Part shown: piece by piece, positions 51,910-61,019 of the stretch | Numbering within the stretch: position 1 is the first letter of the stretch | How the letters are laid out: each line of letters begins with the position of its first letter | Assembly: GCA_018266795.1 (NCBI GenBank) | Contig: JAFDZV010000033.1 | Coordinates: 124,001 to 188,000 of the forward strand | Source: Bacteroidota bacterium | GTDB taxonomy: Bacteria; Bacteroidota; Ignavibacteria; OLB7 | Direction: 5' to 3' | DNA length: 64,000 bases | Translations under genes and position numbers: made by a program | The notes under the pieces: model-generated | Told to the model about the DNA's origin: nothing | What the model saw: only the letters and a program-made list of their open reading frames with translations | Database searches by the model: none

Positions 51910-51914
51910 GCAAC

Positions 51915-53333
51915 ATGAATCAACGCAAAGTTCTCGGGATCGTTATTCTGGTGCTCCTCACGGCGGCAGGCTGCCGCTCGTTCAAGGAGTCCGTCAAACC
52001 GCTGATCACCTACACACCGCCGCCCGGTTACAAGCCGCCGATCTACATGACCGGGACGAAGACGATCGACGAGGCCGATCCCTCCACGATGATCGCGGAG
52101 GTGTGGCGTGTCAACTCCGATCCGTATCCGGATTCGATCCAGCTGTATGTGCGCGTGTACGACTCCGCGGGAAAGCTGATCACGAATCTCGCCCCCCCCT
52201 ACTACAAGGGAACCGATGACTATCGAAAGATCTGGAGCGGGCTTACCGAGCAGATCGGCGATGACGGGAAGCCGGTGGGGATTGACCGATACACCGTCCG
52301 TGAGTTCAGCGATCAGGATGGGATTCCGTATGAACTGGGCCTGGTGCTGGACTACTCCGGCACGATGGAATCCAACATCGATGTGCTGGAGAATGCCGCC
52401 GGTGCGTTCGTGAAGCTGAAGCGTCCGCAGGACCGCATCGCGATCGTGAAGTTCGACCGCACGCCGCAACTGGCGTCGCCGCTGACCAGTTCGCAGAGTG
52501 ACCTGATGGCGCAGTTCAATGGCTCGGGGCTGAAGGGGTACGGCGGCTATACGGCGCTCTACAGCGGCGCACAGATGGGAGCCGAGCAGGTGGCCGCTGC
52601 ACCGCAGGATCATCCGCGCGCGGTGGTGATGTTGACGGACGGGGAGGACAACGCCAGTTCGATTCGTGCATCCGATCTCTACAAGTACTGCAGCGAGAAT
52701 CGGATCCCGGTGTTCACGGTTGCCTTCGGAGCGGTGAACGCCGATGTGCTGAAGGATATCTCCACCTTCACCGGCGGCCGCTTCTATCAGACGTATACGG
52801 CCGATGAGCTGAAGAATGCGTTCGAGGATATCTACCGGAGCCTGCGCAATTACTATATGGTGACATACCGGCCAGTGGATGTGGCGGGCAAGCACATAGC
52901 CCGGCTCACGCTGAACCCTCCACGCTCGCAGCGGCAGCTCGCAGCCACGGCCGTCTACAATGCGCTCACCGGGCAGATTGCGCACCGGGACACGATCGAG
53001 TTTCGCGATACGGTCTTCTTCGAGTACAACAAGTCCGTGCTCAGCCCGCAGTCGCAGAAGGCAATCGGGGCGGTGGCGGATCTGATGAAGACCTCGCCGC
53101 GACTGAAGATCGAGGTGCAGGGGCACACGGACTCCCGCGGCACCGAGGAGTACAACCAGAAGCTCTCCGATGCTCGTGCCAATGCGGTGCGCGATGCGAT
53201 CATCGCGATGGGGATCGACCCGAAGCGGGTGCGGGCACGTGGCTTCGGGATGTCGCAGCCGGTGGCGAACAACGATACGGATGAAGGCCGGCAGCGCAAC
53301 AGGCGCACCATGTTCATCGTGCTGGCCAGGTAG
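51915..53333 (+). CDS. VWA-OmpA lipoprotein (paralogue 2)
   Basis: A 472-residue lipoprotein with signal sequence and lipobox (GIVILVLLTAAGC). The layout matches the minus-strand paralogue at 41861-43408: a KPPIYMTGTK linker, a VWA domain (metal site DYSGTM, so Thr replaces the third Ser, then TALYSGA and LTDGEDN), and a C-terminal OmpA domain (FEYNKSVLS, GHTDSRGTEEYNQKL, NRRTMFIVLAR). The linker shared with the paralogue (P-Y-K-P-x-Y-M-T) supports a common origin. It probably links the outer membrane to peptidoglycan. Confidence 0.92.
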   Translation: MNQRKVLGIVILVLLTAAGCRSFKESVKPLITYTPPPGYKPPIYMTGTKTIDEADPSTMIAEVWRVNSDPYPDSIQLYVRVYDSAGKLITNLAPPYYKGTDDYRKIWSGLTEQIGDDGKPVGIDRYTVREFSDQDGIPYELGLVLDYSGTMESNIDVLENAAGAFVKLKRPQDRIAIVKFDRTPQLASPLTSSQSDLMAQFNGSGLKGYGGYTALYSGAQMGAEQVAAAPQDHPRAVVMLTDGEDNASSIRASDLYKYCSENRIPVFTVAFGAVNADVLKDISTFTGGRFYQTYTADELKNAFEDIYRSLRNYYMVTYRPVDVAGKHIARLTLNPPRSQRQLAATAVYNALTGQIAHRDTIEFRDTVFFEYNKSVLSPQSQKAIGAVADLMKTSPRLKIEVQGHTDSRGTEEYNQKLSDARANAVRDAIIAMGIDPKRVRARGFGMSQPVANNDTDEGRQRNRRTMFIVLAR

Positions 53334-53334
53334 G

Positions 53335-53460
53335 TTTTGGAGCTTGGTACTTGGAGCTTGGTACTTGGAGCTTGGTGTATCGTACATGCTGCCAAGAGCT
53401 AAGTCCCAAGAGCTTGGTGTATCGTACATGCTGCCAAGAGCTAAGTCCCAAGAACTAAGC
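53335..53460. repeat. GCTTGG-rich repeat array with a 42-bp tandem duplication
   Basis: Starting three bases after the VWA-OmpA stop, AGCTTGGTACTTGG is repeated, followed by two perfect 42-bp copies (53369-53410 and 53411-53452) each containing a CCAAGAGCT block. The sequence style resembles the CCAAGC-rich tail of the tandem array at 23571-23613. It lies between two convergent genes. Confidence 0.85.
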
Positions 53461-53475
53461 CTCAAGCACTATCCC

Positions 53476-54450
53476 TTACCACATCGTCTGCCAGTTTGTG
53501 GCACGGATGCCGACCGCGAAGAGCCTGGCCGCCGTGGTGAACGGATCGATGGCTCCGTCGCGCTGCCATTCCCCGCGTGCAAAGACGGTGAAGGCTCCGG
53601 CACGTGGATTGAAGAGGTCCAATCCCAGTTCCACGAACGGGACCGCTGTTTCGATCTGAAGATTTCTCCACCTTCCGCCAAGATCGGTGCCACTTCCGAA
53701 GAGGCTCAGCATGCTGCCGGCGCTCAGGTGCAGGCCGTACCGAGCGTCGTGCGGTCGGGCGTCGATGCGCGCCGTCAGGTTCAGGGCATCGGCAAGTGTG
53801 TACATGTTCCTGCCGGTGCGCTCCGCCTCCTGCGGATGACGTTCGTCGTAGAGATGGAGGAAGGCGTCGTTGCGTGCGGCCGCGCTTGCGAACAACTGCA
53901 CGGGACCGTCGGCAACGAGGCGCGGGCGGAGGAGAAGACGCGTTGTGAGCCCGCTGTAGATCAGCGTGTATTGTTCGATCCGGTTCGAGTAGAGGTACGG
54001 CTCCAGGTTGTCCACATCGTGTTTGCAGCGATGCATGTAGCCGAACTGGAACGCCGCATCGTGGTTCAGGCGCACCGAGGCGAGAATGCCTTCCTCCCAG
54101 AAGATGGCGCGCGGGTTGAAGCCGATGTCGCTGGCGGCGTCTGCCACCATCTCCATGGTTCCCATCATTCCGATGCTCCAGGTTGAATCCCACCGCGCGA
54201 ATTCGATGAAGCCTCCGGACTTCGCATTCCATCGGTGATGTGCTCCGCTGCCGTTGCTGTAGCGCGAGAACTCGCCGTAGAGCTGCATGGCATTCAGCCA
54301 GGCAAACCCGTTGGTGTCGGCGGCGTGATTGCCCAGCGGGTCGAGCACCACGGCGCGATCGGGCAGGTTCTGCGCGGCCGCATCGCGTGCGCATGCCGCG
54401 AATGCGGTTGCGAGCAGGAGAGCACGAAGAAGGGGTACCGGGAATTTCAT
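53476..54450 (-). CDS. Predicted outer-membrane beta-barrel protein
   Basis: A 324-residue protein with a signal peptide (VPLLRALLLATAFAACARDAAA) and a body of alternating short beta strands rich in Tyr, Phe and Arg (GFIEFARWDSTWSIGMMGTME, AFQFGYMHRCKHDV, YGLHLSAGSMLSLFG). It ends in an aromatic residue (NWQTMW), as outer-membrane barrels usually do. No family was recognised. The start at 54450 gives the clean signal peptide. Confidence 0.8.
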   Translation of the reverse strand: MKFPVPLLRALLLATAFAACARDAAAQNLPDRAVVLDPLGNHAADTNGFAWLNAMQLYGEFSRYSNGSGAHHRWNAKSGGFIEFARWDSTWSIGMMGTMEMVADAASDIGFNPRAIFWEEGILASVRLNHDAAFQFGYMHRCKHDVDNLEPYLYSNRIEQYTLIYSGLTTRLLLRPRLVADGPVQLFASAAARNDAFLHLYDERHPQEAERTGRNMYTLADALNLTARIDARPHDARYGLHLSAGSMLSLFGSGTDLGGRWRNLQIETAVPFVELGLDLFNPRAGAFTVFARGEWQRDGAIDPFTTAARLFAVGIRATNWQTMW

Positions 54451-54881
54451 GAGGAGCCGGTGCAGTCGAAGTGCAACATGGGCGAGTTGTGATGCTGAAG
54501 ATAGCGAGGTGGAGCGATGGCACCGGCATTGCCGGACAGGTGGGCCGGCGTTTGGACGGGCCGGATCACTCGCAACCGCTCATCCAACTGTCGGCCGGAG
54601 TCTGTAGTCCCTGGTGTTCTTCAGCCGCCGCAATTCTTGCCGGAGCCATATAGGGAACAGGAGCAACCGATGTGCGACGTGCCCGCATGGTTGGAATCGT
54701 GATCGGAAGAAGTCTGTGAGTGATGAAAGCGAAGCGGCCGTCCTGCCTGTGAAGCATGGACGGCCGAATACCGGAGCCGGCGGGCCTTCGGCCGCCGAAC
54801 GGCGGGAGTCTTGGAGTTCCCGACATTCGGCGCTGCAGGGCCCGCAGGCAAACGGGTGCAGTCCGGCTTTGACCGGAACTG
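54451..54881. other. Intergenic region with terminator-like hairpins
   Basis: A 431-base region between two minus-strand barrel genes. CGGCCGTCC and GGACGGCCG (54735-54766) form a 9-bp stem that probably terminates the upstream alginate-export-type gene. A second GC-rich hairpin (CGGCGG/CCGCCG) follows at about 54780. No gene is seen. Confidence 0.45.
54735..54766 (-). terminator. Probable terminator of alginate-export-type gene
   Basis: A 9-bp perfect GC-rich stem with a 14-base loop about 115 bases after the stop codon at 54882. There is no clear T tract, so confidence is moderate. Confidence 0.4.
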
Positions 54882-56135
54882 TCAGAAGGAGACGGTCATC
54901 ATGCCGAATCCCCACGTGAGGGTCTTCCGGCCAGGCAGCAGATACCGGTCTGGATCACCATCGAGCACGGCGAATCCGGCAGTGAAGTTGAACGCCTTCA
55001 CCGGCGTATAGTTGATCGTCAGGTCCAGTTCCTTGCCGATCGCCTTGGAGGTAGTGGAGGGAAGGTTGGCGAAGATCTCCTTCGGATCGCTCATCGTGGA
55101 GAGGAGATGCAGGTCCGCACCGATGCGCGTGTTAGCCCACGGGATAACGGAGATTTGCACGAAGGGATCGCTGAGCCCGAGATCCTGGCGCTGCGTTGTG
55201 TTGTCCACCACATCCAGGTGGCCATAGAAGCGATGGTTTGTGCCGTAGAGGGTGTTGAAGGCGCCGAAGCCGTTGGGATCGTTGGCCTTCAGGCCGGAGA
55301 GCATGTCGAAGCCGAGACCGATGCGCAGGTTCGCGGCGCTCTTCAGCGTGTAGCCGGCACGAAGCCCGACCAGAGATGCCGCAATGGTCCTGTCCGGTGC
55401 GCCCTTGCGGATGTGCATGCCGAACTGGTATGCGCCGTCGACCTCGAAATCGAGATCGTTCACGGAGCCGTTCACATACGCTCCGGCGGTGTGCCGGTTG
55501 TCGCGCGTGGTATCGTTGCCGGGGGAGTCGAAGATGTAGAACAGCTGCGCGTTCGTCGTTCCCTTCTCCGGCTTCCACGTGCCCCACAGGCCGGAGAGGA
55601 TGGCATCACGATGATAGTCCGGTGTGTTCGGATAGCGTGCAAGCGCCGCGCCGAACGCATCCACGCGGATGTCGCCGCTGGTAACCGAAGCCATTGCGCC
55701 ATCGAACGACTGCCCGGTGTTGTTCCAGTCGCTGCGGCCAAGGAGGCGTTCGTTTGCATAGCTGATCACCTGGCGGCCGAGTTTCAGGCTGATCGACGTT
55801 CCGGCGATATCCTTCACCTCGATGTTTCCCTGGCGCAGATCGAAGTCCGGAGAGCCGGTATTGAACGTGGTCTTCGTCTGGCCGAATGTGCGGGAGTCCT
55901 GAACTTCGACCGTGGCGGTAAGCCACTCGTTGATGGTTGCCGTGGCTGCAAGTCTGGTACGAAGGTAGTGGTAGACGTCTACGTGCGGGTTTGCGCCTGA
56001 CGAGCGGTTGTCCGCCTCGCTGCGCTCGCGTACCTGCCCGCTGAACGTGACCGTCTGGGCTGCAAGCGGTAGTGCCGCCATGAAACACGCAATCTGTAGT
56101 GCGATTCGTGTGGCACGAAGCTGCCGTGAGAGCAT
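54882..56135 (-). CDS. Alginate-export family outer-membrane porin
   Basis: A 417-residue outer-membrane beta-barrel of the alginate_exp (AlgE-like) family, used broadly as a channel for sugars and other organic anions. A signal peptide (TRIALQIACFMAALPLAA) is followed by family-typical segments: VTFSGQVRERSEADNR, YHYLRTRLAATATINEW, then ISLKLGRQVISYANERLLG with DWNNTGQSFDGA. It ends in an aromatic strand (WGFGMMTVSF). It is divergent from modA. There are no alginate synthesis genes nearby, so its substrate is unknown. Confidence 0.88.
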   Translation of the reverse strand: MLSRQLRATRIALQIACFMAALPLAAQTVTFSGQVRERSEADNRSSGANPHVDVYHYLRTRLAATATINEWLTATVEVQDSRTFGQTKTTFNTGSPDFDLRQGNIEVKDIAGTSISLKLGRQVISYANERLLGRSDWNNTGQSFDGAMASVTSGDIRVDAFGAALARYPNTPDYHRDAILSGLWGTWKPEKGTTNAQLFYIFDSPGNDTTRDNRHTAGAYVNGSVNDLDFEVDGAYQFGMHIRKGAPDRTIAASLVGLRAGYTLKSAANLRIGLGFDMLSGLKANDPNGFGAFNTLYGTNHRFYGHLDVVDNTTQRQDLGLSDPFVQISVIPWANTRIGADLHLLSTMSDPKEIFANLPSTTSKAIGKELDLTINYTPVKAFNFTAGFAVLDGDPDRYLLPGRKTLTWGFGMMTVSF

Positions 56136-56461
56136 TGGGGCTCCATTGGGATATTGGTGAACTGGGTGCCGGCATCACTGCCTGCGCAGTACGGCGCAGG
56201 CTCCCCTGGAACGCATGGAGTAGGGTTTACCGGCGCGAAAGTAACACAGAGGTAATGATTTCATAACATTCCGGTGATGTGAAAGCCGTGGCGGGTGTCG
56301 TGTTGCGATATATGGCCTGCGCATACGAGCAAGGCCGGTACGGTGCTCGGCCGCGTGGCTGCACGCCGCAGGCCCGAAAATTCTGGTGGCACGCAATGAA
56401 CAGGGGCTGTAGCTTCGGGGATTCCCGTGCAAACCGTTTACTCAACCAAATCCCATTCCTC
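56136..56461. other. Divergent porin-modA intergenic region
   Basis: A 326-base region with an AT-rich stretch and the near palindrome TTTCATAACATTCCGGTGATGTGAAA (56258-56283). I could not match this to a known ModE, Pho or other operator by eye. No gene is seen. Confidence 0.4.
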
Positions 56462-57256
56462 ATGAGCAGAGTACGCTATCTGATTGCGCTGGCATCGGTT
56501 ACCGCCGTTCTTCTTGGAGCCTGTTCGCAATCCGCCTACGAGGGGAGTGCCGGGCAGGTACGCAAGGAAATGATTGTCTATGCCGCCGCCTCGCTCAAGG
56601 ATGCGTTCACCGAACTTGGCAAGGAGGTGGAGAAGCAGGACTCCACCGTGAAGGTGACGTTCAGTTTCGGCGCATCGAATCTGCTGGAGCGCCAGATCGA
56701 ACAGGGGGCGCCCGCCGACGTGTTCGCCTCCGCTGCCATGGACGTGATGGACAGCGCGCAGGCGAAGGGAACGTTGGTGGAGGGAACCCGCCGTGTGTTC
56801 GCCGGCAACTCGCTGGTGGTGATTGCGCCGAAGGGGAGTACGCCGATTGCATCGCTGGACGCCATTGCCGATGCACGCTACAAGCATGTTGCGGTTGCCT
56901 CCCCGGGCGTTCCCGTGCGGAAGTATGCCGAGGAGGCATTGCGCAAGCAGGGGGTGTGGGATCGCATCACGGACCGGATGGTCTTCGGAGAAAATGTGCG
57001 GCAGGTGGTGGACTACGTTGCCTCCGGCTCCGCCGATATCGGCCTTGTCTACTCGACCGACGCGCAACAGTTCAAGGGGCAGGTCGTGACTGTGCTGACC
57101 GTGGACCAGGCGCTCTACAAGCCGGTGACCTATCCGGTGGCGGTTATCAAGAGCGGCCGCAATCGTGCCGGAGCCGATACGTTCATGCGCGTGCTGGCAA
57201 GTCCGCGCGGCACGGAGATCCTTCATAACTACGGATTCCCCATGCCGGGGCATTGA
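56462..57256 (+). CDS. modA: Molybdate ABC transporter substrate-binding lipoprotein (ModA)
   Basis: A 264-residue lipoprotein of the ModA/WtpA family. The lipobox LLGAC follows a short signal, then IVYAAASLKDAFTEL, FSFGASNLLERQIEQGAPADVFASA, and conserved Tyr/Ser segments (ADIGLVYSTDAQ). It would bind molybdate or tungstate and pass it to a ModBC permease. No modB or modC is in this window; the neighbours are a porin and a TonB receptor. A terminator follows at 57312-57337. The start at 56462 gives the proper lipoprotein signal. Confidence 0.9.
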   Translation: MSRVRYLIALASVTAVLLGACSQSAYEGSAGQVRKEMIVYAAASLKDAFTELGKEVEKQDSTVKVTFSFGASNLLERQIEQGAPADVFASAAMDVMDSAQAKGTLVEGTRRVFAGNSLVVIAPKGSTPIASLDAIADARYKHVAVASPGVPVRKYAEEALRKQGVWDRITDRMVFGENVRQVVDYVASGSADIGLVYSTDAQQFKGQVVTVLTVDQALYKPVTYPVAVIKSGRNRAGADTFMRVLASPRGTEILHNYGFPMPGH

Positions 57257-57311
57257 GCTCATCGTCGGTTGCAACCGCGGTCGAGCGACTACGGACCGGT
57301 AACCAAACAGC

Positions 57312-57337
57312 AAGGCCCGGCACGGATGCCGGGCCTT
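57312..57337 (+). terminator. Intrinsic terminator after modA
   Basis: AAGGCCCGGCA and TGCCGGGCCTT form a perfect 11-bp stem with a CGGA loop, followed by TT, 55 bases after modA. It also lies just past the end of the convergent TonB-receptor gene and may serve both. Confidence 0.85.
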
Positions 57338-57401
57338 TTCGTTCATCTGGATCTGGTGCCGCTCAGGCGGCCTCCAACCCTCGCTCGAGTGCCTGCCGAC
57401 T

Positions 57402-59921
57402 CTACAGTCCTGCCTCGACGCGAATCGAAAGCATGCGGGGGACGCCGAAGTGCGTGCCGCCGAACGAGGACTCGAACTTGTACAAGTATGGCGTATCGAG
57501 CACGTTGATCGCGGTGAGCGTGAGGCGGGCGTTGGCGCCGGTGAGCGCGCGCAGATCGATGCCGGCGGCGAGATCGAACGTGACGTGCGGCGCCCCGGAC
57601 TTGTCCGGCGAGCCGGGCATGTCGGACGTCAGCGAGAGGAGGTCGATCACGTTATCGGAATAGCCGCGGCGACGGAGCTCCATGCGCGACTGGTCGGCAT
57701 CCAGGCCGTTGCCGTTCTTGTCCGTGAGATCGAACGGCAGGCCGGAATCGAAGCGGCCGCCGAGCGTGGCGAAGATGCCGTACGGCGCCTGGTAGCTGAT
57801 CTCCATCGCAGCCGTTGCAAGCTGGTTGTGCTCCGTGTTGAACGCATCCTCCCCGGCGAACGGATGCGAGTAGTTCTTTCCCTCCTCGCCAAGGATCAGG
57901 CCGGCCGCAACGGGTGAACTGCCGTCATCCGGCTTCAGCCCTCTTGCCGTGCCGGCAGCCACCGAAAGGAATCCCGAGAAGTGATTCCAGTCGCGCATGG
58001 CAAGACGAAGTTCGCCTCCGGCAACGAGACCCTGCTTCAGGTTCACCGGGAAGATGATGCCGGAGTTGCCCAGCTCCACCTTCACGATGAAGTTGTCAAT
58101 CATCTTCCCATAGCCCGAGACATCGAGCGTCAGATTGTCGCTCAGGCGGTAGCTTGCTCCCACCTCGAGATTGTGCGAGGTCTCGCTCTGCACACTGGTT
58201 GGCGTTGTTCCCTGCTCCTCCGCTGTAAGGATGCGTGCCTCGTTGGAGCTTGAGACCAGCACGTTCTCCACCGGAGCCTGCATCATGATGCGGTTGTAGC
58301 TGCCGAAGAGAACCAGATCGTCGTTCAGCGCATAGTTCACGCCAAGCCGCGGCGAGATGCCGCTCTCCCGCTGAAGCAGATCGAACACGTCGTAGCGAAC
58401 GCCAACGTTCACCGTCCAGCGATCCCAGGCAATCTGGTCCTGCGCATAGGCGAAGAAGCTGGTGCCGGTCTGCGAACGGTCCACGAGGAACGGATGCCCG
58501 CCCTGCGTGATATCGTACGGGCGATAGCGAAGGTCGCCGCCGGAGCTGTCCGGGTTCGAGAGGCTGGGATTGGTGACCGCAAAGGTGAAGAACTCACTGA
58601 GCGGATAGGATTCGCCGCCAACGCCCGCCTTGACGTTGTGCTGCAGGTTCATCCAGGCGGTGCGTGCGGAGTACTCCGCCTGTGCTCCGCGCACATCGTT
58701 GGTGCGTTTCCCGCCGATGAAGAACTTCTCGTTCTCGGCAACTGCCTGAATGGAGTCCGCGGCGGACGAGATTCTGGAAAGCCCGCCGCTGGTGAACTCC
58801 GCCGTGGCGTGCCGTGTATATCCGAGAACACTCACCAATGCGTTCTCCCCCAGCTCCAGATTGAGGCGTGCTCCCAGCAGATAGTCGTTCATATCCTGCT
58901 GCTGATCCTGCGACGGCGTGCGCACCGTCATGTTCGGAACCTGATAAAGCGTGTGATTGTACCCGCCCAGCAGATCGATGTCGAAGCCCGATGCAGGTAC
59001 GATATCGAACTTGCCGAAGAAATGTCCGGCATCTCCCTTGTCGTGAATCGGATCGCCCGACGTGATCGGGTCCAGATACCGGTCGGAGTGGCTCAGCGAG
59101 CCGGCCAGGTACACGCCGCCCAAGCCGCCGATGTTGCCGCCACACTCCAGGCCGGCCTCGCGCGTCGAGAACGAGCCCGCCGATCCGCTGGCGCCGATGA
59201 AGAAGGGGCGGTCGAAACCGGACTTGGTGGTGATCGCCATCACGGCGCTCGTGGCACGGCCGTACTCGGCGTTCAACCCGCCGGTCTGCACGTCCACCGT
59301 CTTGATCAGATTTGCGCTGAACAGGCTGGAGTAGACGCGGGTCATGTTGGCGGTAACGGGGATGCCGTCGATGATGTACTGCAACTGCGCATCCTCGCCG
59401 CGCACATGCAGGCGGCCATCCTCGTCCGGAACCACGCCGGGAGTGGAGAGGAGCACGGCCTCGATCCCCTTTTCGCCGGATGCCTTTGGGAGGGCTGCGA
59501 TATCGGCGGTGGTGTAGAACGTATGCGCGCCGGTCTTGATGCGGTCCAGCGGATCGCGCTCCGCCGAAACCGTCACCTCGCGTCCCGATACGCGCCGAAT
59601 CGAGTCGATGGTAACCGAAACCGGGATGCCGGAGGATACCACGACATGTTGTTCGGCAAGCACCGTAGTGTCCAGCACCAGACGCAGAATGTAGCGTGCA
59701 AACGGAACGTCCTGCAGTTGAAATGTGCCGCTGGCGTCGGGATGGGTTTCCTGCACAACCGAGCGGGAGGTTGTCTCCAGCAGCAGTATGCGGGCGGCCT
59801 TCTGGCCGGCCGGCAGCTTCTCGCGAATGGTGCCGGAGATCGAGCTAACCGAGTGCTGCGCCAGCGCCGCGGAAGAGGAGAGCACCAGGATGAGTGCAAC
59901 GAGGTGACATGATCGGATCAT
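57402..59921 (-). CDS. TonB-dependent outer-membrane receptor
   Basis: An 839-residue receptor. After the signal peptide (LVALILVLSSSAALA) comes a carboxypeptidase-regulatory-like beta-sandwich (SGTIREKLPAGQKAARI, residues ~25-105). The plug (residues ~115-225) has VLLSTPGVVPDEDGRLHVRG and QYIIDGIPV. The large barrel ends in the aromatic-type strand GVPRMLSIRVEAGL. No SusD partner or ligand-specific gene lies next to it, so the substrate is unknown. It is divergent from the alkA-like gene. Confidence 0.93.
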   Translation of the reverse strand: MIRSCHLVALILVLSSSAALAQHSVSSISGTIREKLPAGQKAARILLLETTSRSVVQETHPDASGTFQLQDVPFARYILRLVLDTTVLAEQHVVVSSGIPVSVTIDSIRRVSGREVTVSAERDPLDRIKTGAHTFYTTADIAALPKASGEKGIEAVLLSTPGVVPDEDGRLHVRGEDAQLQYIIDGIPVTANMTRVYSSLFSANLIKTVDVQTGGLNAEYGRATSAVMAITTKSGFDRPFFIGASGSAGSFSTREAGLECGGNIGGLGGVYLAGSLSHSDRYLDPITSGDPIHDKGDAGHFFGKFDIVPASGFDIDLLGGYNHTLYQVPNMTVRTPSQDQQQDMNDYLLGARLNLELGENALVSVLGYTRHATAEFTSGGLSRISSAADSIQAVAENEKFFIGGKRTNDVRGAQAEYSARTAWMNLQHNVKAGVGGESYPLSEFFTFAVTNPSLSNPDSSGGDLRYRPYDITQGGHPFLVDRSQTGTSFFAYAQDQIAWDRWTVNVGVRYDVFDLLQRESGISPRLGVNYALNDDLVLFGSYNRIMMQAPVENVLVSSSNEARILTAEEQGTTPTSVQSETSHNLEVGASYRLSDNLTLDVSGYGKMIDNFIVKVELGNSGIIFPVNLKQGLVAGGELRLAMRDWNHFSGFLSVAAGTARGLKPDDGSSPVAAGLILGEEGKNYSHPFAGEDAFNTEHNQLATAAMEISYQAPYGIFATLGGRFDSGLPFDLTDKNGNGLDADQSRMELRRRGYSDNVIDLLSLTSDMPGSPDKSGAPHVTFDLAAGIDLRALTGANARLTLTAINVLDTPYLYKFESSFGGTHFGVPRMLSIRVEAGL

Positions 59922-60041
59922 GGGGCAGACATCTGAATGAATGAGTCAGGGATGAGGGAGATGAAATGTACAAAGAGGCCGGCTCAACGGCCAGCCAAAC
60001 TTCCTTCGCGCTCCGCGTTGTGCCACGCAGGTGCGGAGGCG

Positions 60042-60049
60042 TAGGTTTG
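60042..60049 (+). promoter_or_regulatory. Possible promoter of alkA-like gene
   Basis: TAGGTTTG fits TAnnTTTG perfectly, with a TTG 21 bases upstream (60018-60020) that could be the -33 element. It ends 28 bases before the ATG. Confidence 0.4.
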
Positions 60050-60077
60050 ATGAATCGTTCACGCAGGAGAAGAAGGA

Positions 60078-60731
60078 ATGGCGAATATCGCAGGTACCAG
60101 AATGAGCCGGAAACGTCGGCTGGAACTGTTTCAGGAGGAGGTGACAAAGGGAACCCGCCTGCTTTCGCGCCGCGATCCGTTGATCCGTCCGCTGGTGCGC
60201 GAGCATGGCCTTCCGACATTCAAGCCGCACGATGACTATTTCGATACGCTGGTGGATTCCGTGATCAGCCAGCAGATCAGCGGCGCGGCGGCGGCAAGCA
60301 TTCTGCGCAAACTGCGCGCTGTGCTTGGCGGGCGTTTCGATCCCGGGACGATCATGCAGGTTCCGGACGAACTGATTCGCGGGGCCGGGGTATCGCCTCA
60401 GAAGCTGGGCTATCTCCGGTCGCTGGCCGAGCACGTGGTTGACGGCCGCCTGCAGCTGAAGCGCATCGCCGACCTGCCGGATGAAGAAGTGATAACGGAG
60501 CTGATCGATGTAAAGGGGATCGGTATCTGGACCGTCCACATGTTCATGATCTTCTCGCTCGGCCGGCTGGATGTTCTTCCAACGGGGGATCTGGGGGTGA
60601 AGCGCGGCGTGCAGAATCTGTACGGATATCCGGTGCTTCCAACTCCGAAGGAGGTGGAGGAGGTTGCCGGGCGAAATGGCTGGGCGCCGTACCGCTCCAT
60701 CGCCTCCTGGTACATGTGGCGTGCCGCCTGA
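60078..60731 (+). CDS. DNA-3-methyladenine glycosylase II (AlkA type)
   Basis: A 217-residue HhH-GPD DNA glycosylase that removes alkylated purines. The helix-hairpin-helix is VKGIGIWTVHMF, and the catalytic Asp is in LPTGDLGVKRGV. The N-terminal segment with DTLVDSVISQQIS is the family core. It lacks the N-terminal TBP-like domain of E. coli AlkA, as many AlkA/MAG-type enzymes do. An AGGAG lies upstream of the start. Confidence 0.93.
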   Translation: MANIAGTRMSRKRRLELFQEEVTKGTRLLSRRDPLIRPLVREHGLPTFKPHDDYFDTLVDSVISQQISGAAAASILRKLRAVLGGRFDPGTIMQVPDELIRGAGVSPQKLGYLRSLAEHVVDGRLQLKRIADLPDEEVITELIDVKGIGIWTVHMFMIFSLGRLDVLPTGDLGVKRGVQNLYGYPVLPTPKEVEEVAGRNGWAPYRSIASWYMWRAA

Positions 60732-61019
60732 CAGAGGGTTGAACAACGTCATCGGCCGTGCCGGCCTTCACGGGTGTTGTCGCGGGGCTCCGCGATCTCC
60801 ATTCGGAGAAAGGAGCCTGGGTGCAACTCGGCCCAACGTGCGGGGATGGAACCGCCGCAGACCGTGGCATCGGCGATGCCGCGTTTGTTTCACGAGGCGA
60901 ACTCATACTATCTTCACCCTATCATGGATGATCCATTATCTGCAGGGCGCCTTCGGGCGCCTCGTGCTTCCGGTTATCGAAGTCCGTCCCACACATCCGG
61001 GGAGGCGTGAGCTTCACGC

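Larger units (their letters stand above)
51407..51914. other. Divergent intergenic region, sucC and VWA-OmpA gene
   Basis: About 508 bases between divergent genes. It contains a perfect minus-strand -7 element for sucC (51602-51609) and a near match right before the VWA-OmpA start (51902-51909). Nothing protein-coding was recognised. Confidence 0.45.

Noticed and set aside
53369-53452. Possible CRISPR array
   Set aside because: The two 42-bp units are directly adjacent with no spacers, and no cas genes occur in the window.
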